Shown here one piece after another: positions 51,042 through 60,083 of a stretch of DNA of 64,000 bases (within the stretch, counting starts at the first letter, position 1; every line of letters begins with the position of its first letter). The position numbers and the translations under genes are program-made. A model generated the notes under the pieces. That model saw only the letters and a program-made list of their open reading frames with translations. It did no database searches and had not been told where the DNA came from. Source of the stretch: CAKMZU01 sp965248335 (GTDB taxonomy: Bacteria; Pseudomonadota; Gammaproteobacteria; Pseudomonadales; DT-91); contig CBDFIY010000003.1 in the NCBI GenBank assembly GCA_965248335.1, positions 1,550,001 to 1,614,000 on the forward strand, read 5' to 3'.

Positions 51042-53789
51042 CTATGCCAACGAAATCCCTTGTGGCAAAGCCTCGCCAAACAGTCGTTTTTTATCCTGTT
51101 CATCGAGTACTGTTGGGTTCTCAAGCATCGCCAGCCATTTGGGTGGTTGTTTGCTTGCTTTGAGTTTATCCGCGATTTTCTCTCTGAGTATTGTCGAGAT
51201 GTTTATATTTGAGTCACTCGTTTTTTGCCCAATTAATACAGCAGCAAAAGCTACCTGAAGGTTTTTCTCGAATGTTGTATTTAAAGCCTGATCAATAATC
51301 GGTTGAATCAAGTCAGTCGATAAGGGGGACGATTGTGCATAAGCCGGTTGTCTAGAGCCAATACGCCCGAGCGCCCACCATAGATTCGGTTGGTTGGTGT
51401 TTTTCTTGAGGCGAGCGAGTAATTGTTGGATAAGGTTGGTTTTTGTTGTTTGGGGCAGTCTTTCAAGACTCGCGGCCAGTTTAATCATGTCATCAATAGC
51501 GAAGAATTTTGCCTGTTGTTGGAGTTTACTGGACTTCAGCGCCTTTTCTGAAAAATACAGTGCAATATCATCAAAAACCTGTGCTTGTTGCTCACCATTT
51601 AATCCGCCTGAAGCGCGGCGCCAGCATGTCCACCAATCAATGTAACTTTGTGTATCTTGCTTGTATTGAAGTCCCTGCGCGTAGAGTGGCCAAAGTTTGT
51701 CGATACGTTGATCGTCATCGGGTGCACCGAAGCCGGGTCTTAAACAGAAGCCGGCTAGATTAAACCAGAGGCGTTCATGTTGTGCCGAGCGCCGTCTTCT
51801 TTTAGCGCGCTCAAGTAATGCATCAAAGAGTGCGCGAGCTGTTTGAATATCCCATGTTTCTCGTGGACCGATTGCCTTTTCAAGCTGTTTCCTAAGTGAC
51901 TTTATGGCTTGGTTTTTCTCTTGCTTACTCGACGCCCCAAAAACTTCATCGATTAACGTGATGGCTTTCAATACACCCGGCGATGTATGGGTACTTGGGC
52001 TGCTATGTTTGTTGCGTGCAGAAAAACCGAGTGTCCAGGTCTCTTTGGATTCTGTTTGGCAAATAATATCTAAGGTGCCAATATCTGTATAAGTTGCCTT
52101 GAGCTTCACGTTAACTTGTCGAGCATCGTTATCATCGATAGCCATCATTAAAGGAGGGAGGGGCGATAAATGTAATGCGTCAATTTGTGCGGGCGAATAG
52201 TCAATCAATTCGCCGGTTTGAAAGGTTTGATCTGCATTGCTGGCTAACACGTCAAAGCGAACTTGTTGGCCGAGTGATAAGAGGAAATCTTGGTCAAGTG
52301 TTTGCGGTTGGTTTTCCTCGGTGCCTTTTGGCAGTAAGCAAATGGCTTTTTGACTGCCTTGGTCGTCCGCTTTTTTTAATAGTAGAAAAAAACTGCGGGC
52401 AGAGCCGCCAGCGATCTTTTCAAAGATGCCACGTCTTGCTAGTGCATAGGCTACCGCGCCGAAAGCTACGGCTAAATCCGGTGCATCGTTGTCCAATAAT
52501 CTGACTTTTTTTCCTGAAAATTCTTGTATGACGTCTTGCATGCGAGCCGTAACTGTTGCGCTTTTAAAAATACCGCCATTGAGTAGCAAGGCATCAGGAA
52601 TAACGACGCCCTCTGTGGCTATCGCACTTTGACAGGCTTTTTGATGCTGTAAAATAAATCGCGCTAAATGATGTGTAATCGCGGGATCTGATTCGAACGG
52701 TAAGCCGATTGTCTCTAATGTCTTTTGTGGTTGCTCGGGGATTTCGGATAAAGTTTTGAGCGGGAAAAATCCATCAAGAATTGCTTTGGTTGTTTCGGCT
52801 TTATCTAGGGTAATGGTTTTCGATTGGCCAATAAGTTTGCTACCTGCACCCAGTAAGGTCACTTGGATGTTTTCATCATCAGACGCATTAAAAAGCGACT
52901 CTTTAGCAATGCGTGATTGTTGAATGAGTTGTGACGTATCACGCATGCGTTGTGACGGATTGTTTCCTGCCTGTTGATTGACTTGTGCGGCGATAAAAAG
53001 ATCGATGTTGTCCCCACCAAGCATAAGGTGGTCACCGACGCCAATGCGTTTTAATGCTAAAGGTTTCGTGTTGTCGCTATGCATCGTAATTAGGCTAAGA
53101 TCAGTTGTGCCGCCGCCGATATCGCAGACTAAGAGCAGTTTTTCTTCAATCTGTTCTTGATGGTGCTGAGCAAAAAAGTGATAACACACCGCCTGCGGCT
53201 CTTCGATAAGGAAGATGTTTGTAAGCCCTGCAAGTTCAGCCGCTGCCAATGTGAACTGCCTTGCAGCCTCATCGAAAGAGGCCGGAATGGTTAGCGTGAT
53301 ATCTTGTTTTTCAAGCGGGGAGTCGGGGTGCTCATGATTCCACGCTTGTTTGATATGGTAGAGATAACTCGCCTGTGCCAAAACAGGGCTAACCGTTTCG
53401 GCATCTTGTTGCCCATTAAAAGGCAATATGGATTTCTCTGCAGCGTCTTTTTGGCATAGCCAGCTTTTGGCACTACTGACTAAACGGCCATGCGTTTTAG
53501 CCCCTAACGTGCGGGCCCATTCGCCAATAATGACTTGATCAATATCGCGCTTAAATTTATGCGCAAAAGGTAACTGCCTATCTTCGGCTTTAATTTCACC
53601 AGCAAGTGGGTGGTAACGAAAGCAAGGTAATAAAGGGCGTTTGGCGATTTCGCCTGGACCAATCAATTGCGCAATGTCAAATATTGTACAGTTGTTGGCA
53701 TCCAGAGGTTTTTTGGTATCCGCAAAAGCCACGGCACAATGTGTTGTGCCGAGGTCTATGCCGACGAGATAGTCGCAAGGTTGGGTCAT
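51042..53789 (-). CDS. large Hsp70-family protein with a C-terminal extra domain
   Basis: A 915-residue protein. The ATPase domain is complete: phosphate 1 LVGIDLGTTHCAVAFAD, phosphate 2 LLVCDIGGGTTDLSL, HLMLGGDNIDLFIAAQ and adenosine loop ALLLNGGIFKSATV. A short beta region resembling a substrate-binding domain follows. The last 300 residues are an alpha-helical extension starting near AIGPRETWDIQTARALFDAL with WFNLAGFCLRPGFGAPDD, matching the DUF3731 type. It lacks a DnaK-like EEVD tail. It is translationally coupled to the shorter Hsp70 by a four-base overlap and is last in a three-gene operon. Client and function are not established. Confidence 0.9.
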   Translation of the reverse strand: MTQPCDYLVGIDLGTTHCAVAFADTKKPLDANNCTIFDIAQLIGPGEIAKRPLLPCFRYHPLAGEIKAEDRQLPFAHKFKRDIDQVIIGEWARTLGAKTHGRLVSSAKSWLCQKDAAEKSILPFNGQQDAETVSPVLAQASYLYHIKQAWNHEHPDSPLEKQDITLTIPASFDEAARQFTLAAAELAGLTNIFLIEEPQAVCYHFFAQHHQEQIEEKLLLVCDIGGGTTDLSLITMHSDNTKPLALKRIGVGDHLMLGGDNIDLFIAAQVNQQAGNNPSQRMRDTSQLIQQSRIAKESLFNASDDENIQVTLLGAGSKLIGQSKTITLDKAETTKAILDGFFPLKTLSEIPEQPQKTLETIGLPFESDPAITHHLARFILQHQKACQSAIATEGVVIPDALLLNGGIFKSATVTARMQDVIQEFSGKKVRLLDNDAPDLAVAFGAVAYALARRGIFEKIAGGSARSFFLLLKKADDQGSQKAICLLPKGTEENQPQTLDQDFLLSLGQQVRFDVLASNADQTFQTGELIDYSPAQIDALHLSPLPPLMMAIDDNDARQVNVKLKATYTDIGTLDIICQTESKETWTLGFSARNKHSSPSTHTSPGVLKAITLIDEVFGASSKQEKNQAIKSLRKQLEKAIGPRETWDIQTARALFDALLERAKRRRRSAQHERLWFNLAGFCLRPGFGAPDDDQRIDKLWPLYAQGLQYKQDTQSYIDWWTCWRRASGGLNGEQQAQVFDDIALYFSEKALKSSKLQQQAKFFAIDDMIKLAASLERLPQTTKTNLIQQLLARLKKNTNQPNLWWALGRIGSRQPAYAQSSPLSTDLIQPIIDQALNTTFEKNLQVAFAAVLIGQKTSDSNINISTILREKIADKLKASKQPPKWLAMLENPTVLDEQDKKRLFGEALPQGISLA

Positions 53790-55618
53790 GAGGCTTGTCG
53801 GATATCCAGCTCGATTTGAAAAGTTTCAGGGTTTTCGCTAGCGACCTCAATGGCGTGCAAGGCGAGTGTGCCTATTTCTGTCACCTCAGCAACAAGCTGT
53901 ACGTTGACACGTTCGCCCGGATTGAATTTGTCAGATTCAAGCACCAGCTGGATATCCGGCAGTTCAGTGAGTTCATCGACGTCATCGGCTAACAATGCAC
54001 CGAAGCTATCATCCTGACGTGTTGTTGCGCTAAAGAATTGAAAATACACAGGCTCACCAACCGTGATATGAAAGCTATTATCAGAAGGTTCTGTTTCTGT
54101 GCCTTCTTCCATGCCAAAAGGAGCGATACATAAAGCTTGAAGTGGAGCGGGCATGCCCGGGATTGCAGGCATGGAACTCTCTATACCCACATAATAGCTG
54201 TGAGAGAGGCCAGCGCGGATACGCAGTTGCCCGTGCGCCTTCAAAAAGCCTGAGAAACTGGCCCCTAAAGAAACGCCCTTATCAAGATCATTGCCGTCGA
54301 GTAAGCTGGCCTGCTCGGCCCCTTCGCTTTCAAGCCAGTGATTAATCACTTGCATGAGTCGGCTCTGTACTTGCTCGGATTTTAGAACGCCACCATTAAG
54401 CAAAACAGCAGTGGGCTTAATAAAAGAGGGTGTTGCTTCTGCGAGAGGGTCGGGATCATCGTCTGATGGCGTGCCGTTGTTACACAAAAATTGCGCCAAG
54501 TGTTTGGTTATCGCAGGATCTTGCGCGTAGGGCAAACCTTGTTGTGATAAAGCCGAGCGTCTGCTGCTGCGGGGCTCATCATCAATGTTGACGATAGGGA
54601 AAAAACCGTCAATCAAGGTCTCTAAGACTTCTTGGTGTGTGAGTTCGCAGCTGAGTGTGCCACCGATGAGTTTGGAGCCACGACTCGGGATGCTGATATT
54701 GATGGATTCTGGCGGATCTTCAGCCAATAATGTTTCCTTGGCGAGACTACAAGCGGTGGTGATAGCTTGGATTTGCCATGCTTTGAGTTCTTTACCTTCG
54801 GCCTGTAGTTTTGATTTAACGCGATAGGCTAGGGCAAGATCCATATTGTCGCCACCGAGTAGGATGTGCTCACCCACAGCGATACGCTCTAACTGTAGAT
54901 CGCCGTCATTTTCGACCACTTGCACGAGAGATAAGTCAGTTGTACCGCCGCCAATGTCAACGACGAGCACTGTGTCGCCCGCACTGACTTGATCGCGGAA
55001 CCCTTCTTCGTTGTAGCGAAGCCAGTTATAAACAGCTGCTTGAGGCTCTTCGAGTAACGTGAGGTTTTCAAATCCAGCTTGCTGGGCTGCTTGTGCCGTT
55101 AATTCACGCGCTATTGGATCAAAAGAAGCAGGAATTGTGAGCGTGATGGCTTGCTCGTTAAGCGGAGCATCGGGGTGCTCGTGGTTCCATGCTTGCTTCA
55201 GGTGATCAAGGTAGCGGTAAGTGGCTTCGATAGGCGATAGCTTTTCAACATCGTCGAGTGTTGTCAGTGGTAAACAGGCGCTATGGCGATCAATGCCGCT
55301 ATGGCAAAGCCAGCTTTTTGCACTTGCGATGAGGCGATCCGGCGTTTTACTGCCGAGCGCTCTGGCGAGCGTGCCTACGGGTGATGATATATCGGTTTCC
55401 CAAGGGAGTGCTTGGGCATCAGTCTCTGTAACCTCAGCGTCATGTGCCATGTAGATAAAAGAAGGCAGCTGTTCACGCGCTTCGCTCACGCCTGCGGCCG
55501 TTAGTTGGGGAATGCTGAGTAATTTTGTGTCGGGTTGCTCATCGTCTAAGGCGGTATAAGACAGTACGGAGTTAGTCGTCCCTAAGTCAATGCCGATGCT
55601 GTATTGATAGTCGCTCAT
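53786..55618 (-). CDS. Hsp70-family protein (shorter partner)
   Basis: A 610-residue protein with a full Hsp70 ATPase domain: YSIGIDLGTTNSVLSYTALD, LVVDIGGGTTDLSLVQV, HILLGGDNMDLALAYRV and AVLLNGGVLKSEQVQSRL. The C-terminal 130 residues form a reduced beta domain (VYFQFFSATTRQDD, NPGERVNVQLVAEVTEIGTL) without a helical lid. It differs from DnaK and HscA and stands with the DUF3731-type Hsp70 downstream (ATGA overlap) and DUF2760 upstream (ATGA overlap). The fixed order suggests the three act together, perhaps as a specialised membrane-linked chaperone system. Confidence 0.9.
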   Translation of the reverse strand: MSDYQYSIGIDLGTTNSVLSYTALDDEQPDTKLLSIPQLTAAGVSEAREQLPSFIYMAHDAEVTETDAQALPWETDISSPVGTLARALGSKTPDRLIASAKSWLCHSGIDRHSACLPLTTLDDVEKLSPIEATYRYLDHLKQAWNHEHPDAPLNEQAITLTIPASFDPIARELTAQAAQQAGFENLTLLEEPQAAVYNWLRYNEEGFRDQVSAGDTVLVVDIGGGTTDLSLVQVVENDGDLQLERIAVGEHILLGGDNMDLALAYRVKSKLQAEGKELKAWQIQAITTACSLAKETLLAEDPPESINISIPSRGSKLIGGTLSCELTHQEVLETLIDGFFPIVNIDDEPRSSRRSALSQQGLPYAQDPAITKHLAQFLCNNGTPSDDDPDPLAEATPSFIKPTAVLLNGGVLKSEQVQSRLMQVINHWLESEGAEQASLLDGNDLDKGVSLGASFSGFLKAHGQLRIRAGLSHSYYVGIESSMPAIPGMPAPLQALCIAPFGMEEGTETEPSDNSFHITVGEPVYFQFFSATTRQDDSFGALLADDVDELTELPDIQLVLESDKFNPGERVNVQLVAEVTEIGTLALHAIEVASENPETFQIELDIRQAS

Positions 55619-56193
55619 AGCTCAACCTCTGCCTTGGCAATAATGTTGCAGTCATGGCCTTCTGCGACAACCGGTAAATTTGTTTGATCGACGCGCCAGC
55701 CTTTATGTACGAGAGTGCCGGTAAAAGGCGCAGAGCCTGTCACATTGCCGGTGAGCTGGATTTCTTGTGTATTAAAACCTGCGTCTAAGGTGATGCGCGA
55801 CTCTTCTTCTTCCGTGCGAATAGGGCTCAAGGTAAAATACTGTTTGAGCACTTTTTGACTGCCTTGATGAATGACACGTGCTGCGGCACCGATGTCAGCA
55901 TCTTGGTATTCACTCACATCTTCGTAGAGAAAATCGATTAAGCGGCCTTCTTGTTGTAAGAGTGATAAAAGCTGCAAAGCGGAGTGATCTACGGGCGCTT
56001 GAGGTTTTTCTTCAGCTTTAGGCGTTGTTTCGATAGTTACCTCTGCTGCCACTTCATCCTTGGTGGTTGCGTCAGCGGGTGATTTCGACAAAACTTTACC
56101 GAAATACAATGCAAAACCGATGATCGTTGTCACGATCAGTATGAGATGCAAAAGGTCAAGATGACCTGGCAATTGTAAAAGTTGTGATGTCAT
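55615..56193 (-). CDS. DUF2760-family membrane-anchored protein
   Basis: A 192-residue protein with one membrane helix near the N-terminus (LLHLILIVTTIIGFALYFGK), an acidic linker, then a conserved cytoplasmic domain beginning ALQLLSLLQQEGRLIDFLYE and continuing GAARVIHQGS-type AAARVIHQGSQKVLKQY, with IQLTGNVTGSAPFTGTLVHK and GWRVDQTNLP. This is the DUF2760 pattern. First gene of the operon with two Hsp70 proteins; it could anchor them at the inner membrane. Function is unknown. Confidence 0.85.
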   Translation of the reverse strand: MTSQLLQLPGHLDLLHLILIVTTIIGFALYFGKVLSKSPADATTKDEVAAEVTIETTPKAEEKPQAPVDHSALQLLSLLQQEGRLIDFLYEDVSEYQDADIGAAARVIHQGSQKVLKQYFTLSPIRTEEEESRITLDAGFNTQEIQLTGNVTGSAPFTGTLVHKGWRVDQTNLPVVAEGHDCNIIAKAEVEL

Positions 56194-56392
56194 TGATATT
56201 TCCCTGTTATCTACGTAGCTAAAACCTTCGCGATTATAACGTAAGATCTGCTAGTGCCAATAGGTTATAGTGCTGCGACGATAAATTCTTATTGGCTCAC
56301 AAATTGAAAGAAAACGCTGACAAATCGTAGGAAGTATGTTCTTCATCGACGAATGTGCTTCGGGGGTTGTTTATACTTTGTGCACAACATGT

Positions 56393-56422
56393 AAAACGCA
56401 GCGAAAATTCTGCGTTTTTTTT
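56393..56422 (+). terminator. strong Rho-independent terminator with no upstream gene on its strand
   Basis: Stem AAAACGCAG (56393-56401) with CTGCGTTTT (56410-56418), loop CGAAAATT, then continuing T to 56422. The nearest rightward gene upstream ends at 50947. It may therefore end a small RNA transcribed from 56194-56392, or act as a leader attenuator for the gene at 56479. Confidence 0.75.
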
Positions 56423-56478
56423 GTTAGGCAGATAACCTCACCAAAATAATAATAACGGCAACAATAGGAATCATCGCT

Positions 56479-56784
56479 ATGCGCGATAATTTGATCAGAT
56501 TTCCCAAACGGCACAGTCGCCCTGAATTGATCGATGAATTAAAGAATTCGATGGATACGTTTTTCAATGTAGACATTCCAGAATGTGAGATTGAAAAATC
56601 GATGATGGCGACATCTATTTTTCATTTTTTAGTGGCCTCCAAAATTGCATTAGAGCATTTGGGCAAGCAAGATGAGTCTGCATTAATTATGGGCGCAGTG
56701 CGTTCGATGGAATCCAATTGGCCACATTACGAAACCCCTTTAGATGAATTAATGAACGATCTTGTCCCTTTTTGTAATCATTAA
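56479..56784 (+). CDS. conserved-looking small cytoplasmic protein
   Basis: A 101-residue protein without signal or membrane segment, starting MRDNLIRFPKRHSRPELIDE. It has a helical centre (IFHFLVASKIALEHLGKQDE) and a C-terminus ending LMNDLVPFCNH. I do not recognise the family. AATAGGAA lies upstream of the start. It sits 57 bases after a strong terminator and 123 bases ahead of aroA on the same strand. Confidence 0.65.
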   Translation: MRDNLIRFPKRHSRPELIDELKNSMDTFFNVDIPECEIEKSMMATSIFHFLVASKIALEHLGKQDESALIMGAVRSMESNWPHYETPLDELMNDLVPFCNH

Positions 56785-56907
56785 ACGCTTTTTATATGTG
56801 TACGTATTTTCTGCTTATCTGATTAAGTACCTTTATTTCTATCGCGTATTTATTTTTACCCTTTATTCTGCCATTATTTGCGCGATCTTTTTTCGGGCAG
56901 AGTACGC

Positions 56908-58188
56908 ATGGAACAACTAAAACTTCAAGGCTTTAATCGTGTCAATGGTGACATCTGGTTACCAGGCTCAAAAAGTATTTCCAATCGTGCGTTACTGATG
57001 GCTGCACTGTCGAGGGGCACCACTCGTCTGACCAATCTGCTTTTTTCTGATGACATTCGATACATGCTCGGCGCACTTGAAAAATTAGGTGTGGAGATCA
57101 CGCTGAATGAGTCTCAGCATGAAGCCGTTATTAAAGGATTGGGGCAGGGGTTTATCAGTGAAGAGCCGCAAGAGCTGTATTTGGGTAATGCAGGAACAGC
57201 AATGCGCCCGATTTGTGCAGTACTGGCGTTAAGCGAAGGTGAATTTACTTTAACCGGTGAAGAACGGATGAAAGAGCGACCTATCGGATATTTGGTGGAT
57301 GCGCTACAAAGCCTTGGGGCAGAAATTACTTATTTAGAAAATACCAACTACCCGCCTTTACGGATCAAAGGTCACCGCCTTGAAAAAAATGAAGTACAGA
57401 TTGATGGTTCTTTGTCGTCGCAATTTATCACAGGCTTGTTACTGGCCTCGCCGTTATTAGCTGAAGGGCTCATTTTACATATTGTCGGTGATCTCGTGTC
57501 GCGCCCTTATATTGATATGACGATTGAGATGATGGCGCGCTTTGGCGTTGATGTAGAAGTGATTAATGAACGTTGTTTCTCGGTAGCAAAAGGGCAGCGA
57601 TATATCAGCCCAGAAACCTACATGGTTGAAGGTGATGCCTCGTCAGCCTCCTATTTTCTCGCCGCCGCCGCAATAAATGGTGGTACGGTAACCGTTAAAG
57701 GCGTTGGCAAGCAAAGTATGCAAGGCGATAAATACTTTGCCGATGTACTCGAAAAAATGGGCGCAAAAATTACATGGGGCAATGATTTTATTACCTGTGA
57801 AAAAGGCACATTAAAAGGCATTGAGATGGATATGAATCATATCCCAGATGCGGCGATGACCATTGCGACGACGGCACTCTTCGCAGAAGGGCCAACCACG
57901 ATAAAAAACGTTTATAATTGGCGAATCAAAGAAACAGACCGATTAAGCGCGATGGCAACCGAGCTAAAAAAACTGGGTGCGCAGGTATCTGAAGGTGTGG
58001 ATTACTTGAAAATATGGCCCCTTGAAAAACCTTTATTAGCTGAGATTGATACTTACAACGATCACCGTATCGCCATGTGTTTCTCGATGATCGCTGTAGC
58101 GGGGTTTGATGTAGTGATCAATGATCCCGGTTGTACGCACAAAACCTTCCCTGGATATTTTGATGTGCTGGCGGGGGTGAGTGTTTAA
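56908..58188 (+). CDS. aroA: 3-phosphoshikimate 1-carboxyvinyltransferase (EPSP synthase)
   Basis: A 426-residue enzyme of the shikimate pathway, adding enolpyruvate from PEP to shikimate-3-phosphate. ATG 56908 gives the standard opening LKLQGFNRVNGDIWLPGSKS; an in-frame TTG at 56878 is less likely. Key segments are GSKSISNRALLMAALSRG, LYLGNAGTAMRPICAVLALS (the class I NAGTAMRP loop), IDGSLSSQFITGLLLASPL, and WRIKETDRLSAMATELKKLG near the C-terminus. The length is normal. The class I glyphosate-sensitive form is indicated by the GNAGTAMRP block. Confidence 0.96.
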   Translation: MEQLKLQGFNRVNGDIWLPGSKSISNRALLMAALSRGTTRLTNLLFSDDIRYMLGALEKLGVEITLNESQHEAVIKGLGQGFISEEPQELYLGNAGTAMRPICAVLALSEGEFTLTGEERMKERPIGYLVDALQSLGAEITYLENTNYPPLRIKGHRLEKNEVQIDGSLSSQFITGLLLASPLLAEGLILHIVGDLVSRPYIDMTIEMMARFGVDVEVINERCFSVAKGQRYISPETYMVEGDASSASYFLAAAAINGGTVTVKGVGKQSMQGDKYFADVLEKMGAKITWGNDFITCEKGTLKGIEMDMNHIPDAAMTIATTALFAEGPTTIKNVYNWRIKETDRLSAMATELKKLGAQVSEGVDYLKIWPLEKPLLAEIDTYNDHRIAMCFSMIAVAGFDVVINDPGCTHKTFPGYFDVLAGVSV

Positions 58189-58223
58189 CGCTCTTCTTGG
58201 GTATTTTTAAGAAGCGGGGCTTA

Positions 58224-58850
58224 CTAGTCACTTGAGAAGCACTCTACGACCTCGGTAAATCCTTCTACTGTTTGTGATTCATTATCAGAATCCTGGATCT
58301 CGCAGTCGTTCTTGAGGGCAGAAAGCTCCCCTTGGCGGCTCATACTCTCTTGTTCCTGAGAGGGGGAGGGGGTTTCGGATTTGTTGTGAATAATATCATC
58401 TCTAAGTTTACCTATTAATCCTAAGTCGTTTAATTCTTTAGTGCTTGGGTTTTCCCATTTCTGGAGCCCACTACGGTTTTCTTCTATTGTTTTTGTAAGG
58501 AAATCGAGATTTAATTTGGAGGGGGTTTTTGTTTTTGATGGAGTTGACTTTTGGCGGGATTGAGAGTTTAGATCCACCTGCGAGCGCCATTTTTCCTTGT
58601 TTAATTTTCCAACTGTATGAGTTGTTTTCTGCTGGTCGTGCTGAGTTAAGTTTGAGCAAGAAATTTTCCACCAATCTCTTTTATTGCTCATACCATTTTT
58701 CCCCCCAAGTGAGCAAACCATTTTTGTAAACTTTCCGGTATTTAGGAATTTCTCTAGTTTATCCATGGTTGTTGTTGAGTTGGTTTCTTCCTTTGATAAA
58801 GTATTTGTGGGTGTAAAAAAAAATAAAATTATTAAAATATAAAATTTCAT
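58224..58850 (-). CDS. exported, probably disordered protein of unknown function
   Basis: A 208-residue protein with a signal peptide (MKFYILIILFFFTPTNTLSK). The mature part is rich in Ser, Thr, Lys and Asn, with two short Trp-containing stretches (RDWWKISCSN and KEKWRSQV) and three or four cysteines. The middle SRQKSTPSKTKTPSKLNLDF is low complexity. No motif or family recognised. It is convergent with aroA and divergent from aphA. Composition resembles the tail of the 994-residue lipoprotein, so it may belong to the same class of lineage-specific exported proteins. Confidence 0.6.
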   Translation of the reverse strand: MKFYILIILFFFTPTNTLSKEETNSTTTMDKLEKFLNTGKFTKMVCSLGGKNGMSNKRDWWKISCSNLTQHDQQKTTHTVGKLNKEKWRSQVDLNSQSRQKSTPSKTKTPSKLNLDFLTKTIEENRSGLQKWENPSTKELNDLGLIGKLRDDIIHNKSETPSPSQEQESMSRQGELSALKNDCEIQDSDNESQTVEGFTEVVECFSSD

Positions 58851-58984
58851 GTTTTTCCAGTGTGTAAAAAAAATAGTTAGATATATTGATGTATTTTATT
58901 GGTCAATGTTCATGTTTTTTTTGATTAAAAGACATTGAACTTATTTAAGTTTCACTTATCTAGATTTGTTTTGAGTTATATGAA

Positions 58985-59665
58985 ATGAAGTATTGCATAA
59001 TTATTCTACTTGCTTGTATTGATCTTTCATCAGCAAAAGCTTCTTATACAACTGCTGAAATACAGCAATTAGGCTATCCAGCATCCATTCATTGGATTGA
59101 TATCAGTGATATAGAGGAAAAACTCAAGGGAAAGCCGCCGATGAATGTGGGTTTCGATGTGGATGATGCGTTGATTTTTTCGAGCGCTATAGCAAGTCGG
59201 GTACTTGCTGATAATCCAGGTAAAAATCTATCTGAAATCACAGATTTCCATTCAAAAATGAATTGTGATTATGTGAAGTTTTCAATGCCAAAAGCAGTGG
59301 GTAGGCAGCTTGTAGCGTTTCATCAAAAACGTGGTGATAATCTTTATTTTATTACAGCAAGGGCGGAGTCTCCTTGTATAAAAAAACAATATTCTATTAA
59401 CGATTACATCAAAGAAACATTTGATATAAAAAATATGCGTCCAGTGATCTTTACCAATACAGACTTTGGAGGAGGCTCTAAAGCAGATTGGCTTAAGAAA
59501 AAGAAAATCGCTATTTATTACGGTGATAGTGATAGCGATATCAAAGCCGCTAATGACGCGAATGCTTACGGCGTAAGGATTATGCGAGCAGCAAATAGTT
59601 TAAAGAAAAGTGAAAATAATATTGGGATTTATGGGGAGCCTGTAGTTAAAGGATCTGATATTTAG
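58985..59665 (+). CDS. aphA: class B acid phosphatase (AphA-like), exported
   Basis: A 226-residue periplasmic HAD phosphatase. After a signal peptide (MKYCIIILLACIDLSSAKAS) the sequence follows E. coli AphA closely: ASIHWIDISDIEEKLKGKPP, the nucleophile motif GFDVDDALIFSS (Asp58 and Asp60), FSMPKAVGRQLVAFHQKRGD, LYFITARAES, and KIAIYYGDSDSDIKAANDAN. The family has Thr after DxDD (DDTV); here it is Ala62. The core region after motif I (FWRGK in E. coli) is also shortened. It hydrolyses phosphomonoesters such as nucleotides. It starts with ATG 58985 after TATATGAA; no strong ribosome site. Confidence 0.86.
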   Translation: MKYCIIILLACIDLSSAKASYTTAEIQQLGYPASIHWIDISDIEEKLKGKPPMNVGFDVDDALIFSSAIASRVLADNPGKNLSEITDFHSKMNCDYVKFSMPKAVGRQLVAFHQKRGDNLYFITARAESPCIKKQYSINDYIKETFDIKNMRPVIFTNTDFGGGSKADWLKKKKIAIYYGDSDSDIKAANDANAYGVRIMRAANSLKKSENNIGIYGEPVVKGSDI

Positions 59666-59686
59666 TTAGCTTGTCCCTAGCTTGCT

Positions 59687-60067
59687 TTAGTGGTTACCAT
59701 TGTCTGATTGTTTAACCACTGGCAATGTTTGCAGTGGTTCATGTAGAATTTCAACATAAAGTAGTTCGCCATTTTTATTTAGAATAGCAGAATAGTTATT
59801 TGTATCATCGCTCTGTGTGTTTTGATTTAGCTCATAATCAATGCCAGATTTTATGATACTAGGTTGAGAATTAACTTCTCCTTGGGTGCCGACCTCAGTT
59901 TTATTTTGTGTAAGAAAATCTTTAAAGAAAGCCAGCGTAGCTTTAAAAGGTATTTCAGTATCGATGATGTTTGGGTTTTTGGTCGTTTTATCCTGATCGC
60001 CAAAAGAAAAAGCAGAGACTGTGAAATAAACGAATAGAACGAGATTTAATCGTTTACTCCTTAGCAT
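59687..60067 (-). CDS. small exported protein of unknown function
   Basis: ATG 60067 gives 126 residues with a signal peptide (MLRSKRLNLVLFVYFTVSAF, cleavage near SFG). The frame is open further upstream to 60163, but that would overlap hisA. The mature part is polar, with a KATLAFFKDFLTQNK helix, a long Asn/Gln/Asp stretch and a last strand ELLYVEILHEPLQ. No family recognised. It begins 16 bases after the hisA stop on the same strand, so it may be co-transcribed with it. Confidence 0.55.
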   Translation of the reverse strand: MLRSKRLNLVLFVYFTVSAFSFGDQDKTTKNPNIIDTEIPFKATLAFFKDFLTQNKTEVGTQGEVNSQPSIIKSGIDYELNQNTQSDDTNNYSAILNKNGELLYVEILHEPLQTLPVVKQSDNGNH

Positions 60068-60083
60068 AACGCTTATTCGTGCG

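Noticed and set aside
50944..51258. A 104-residue rightward ORF after the hydrolase
   Set aside because: It overlaps the 3' end of the large Hsp70 gene on the other strand and has no family features.
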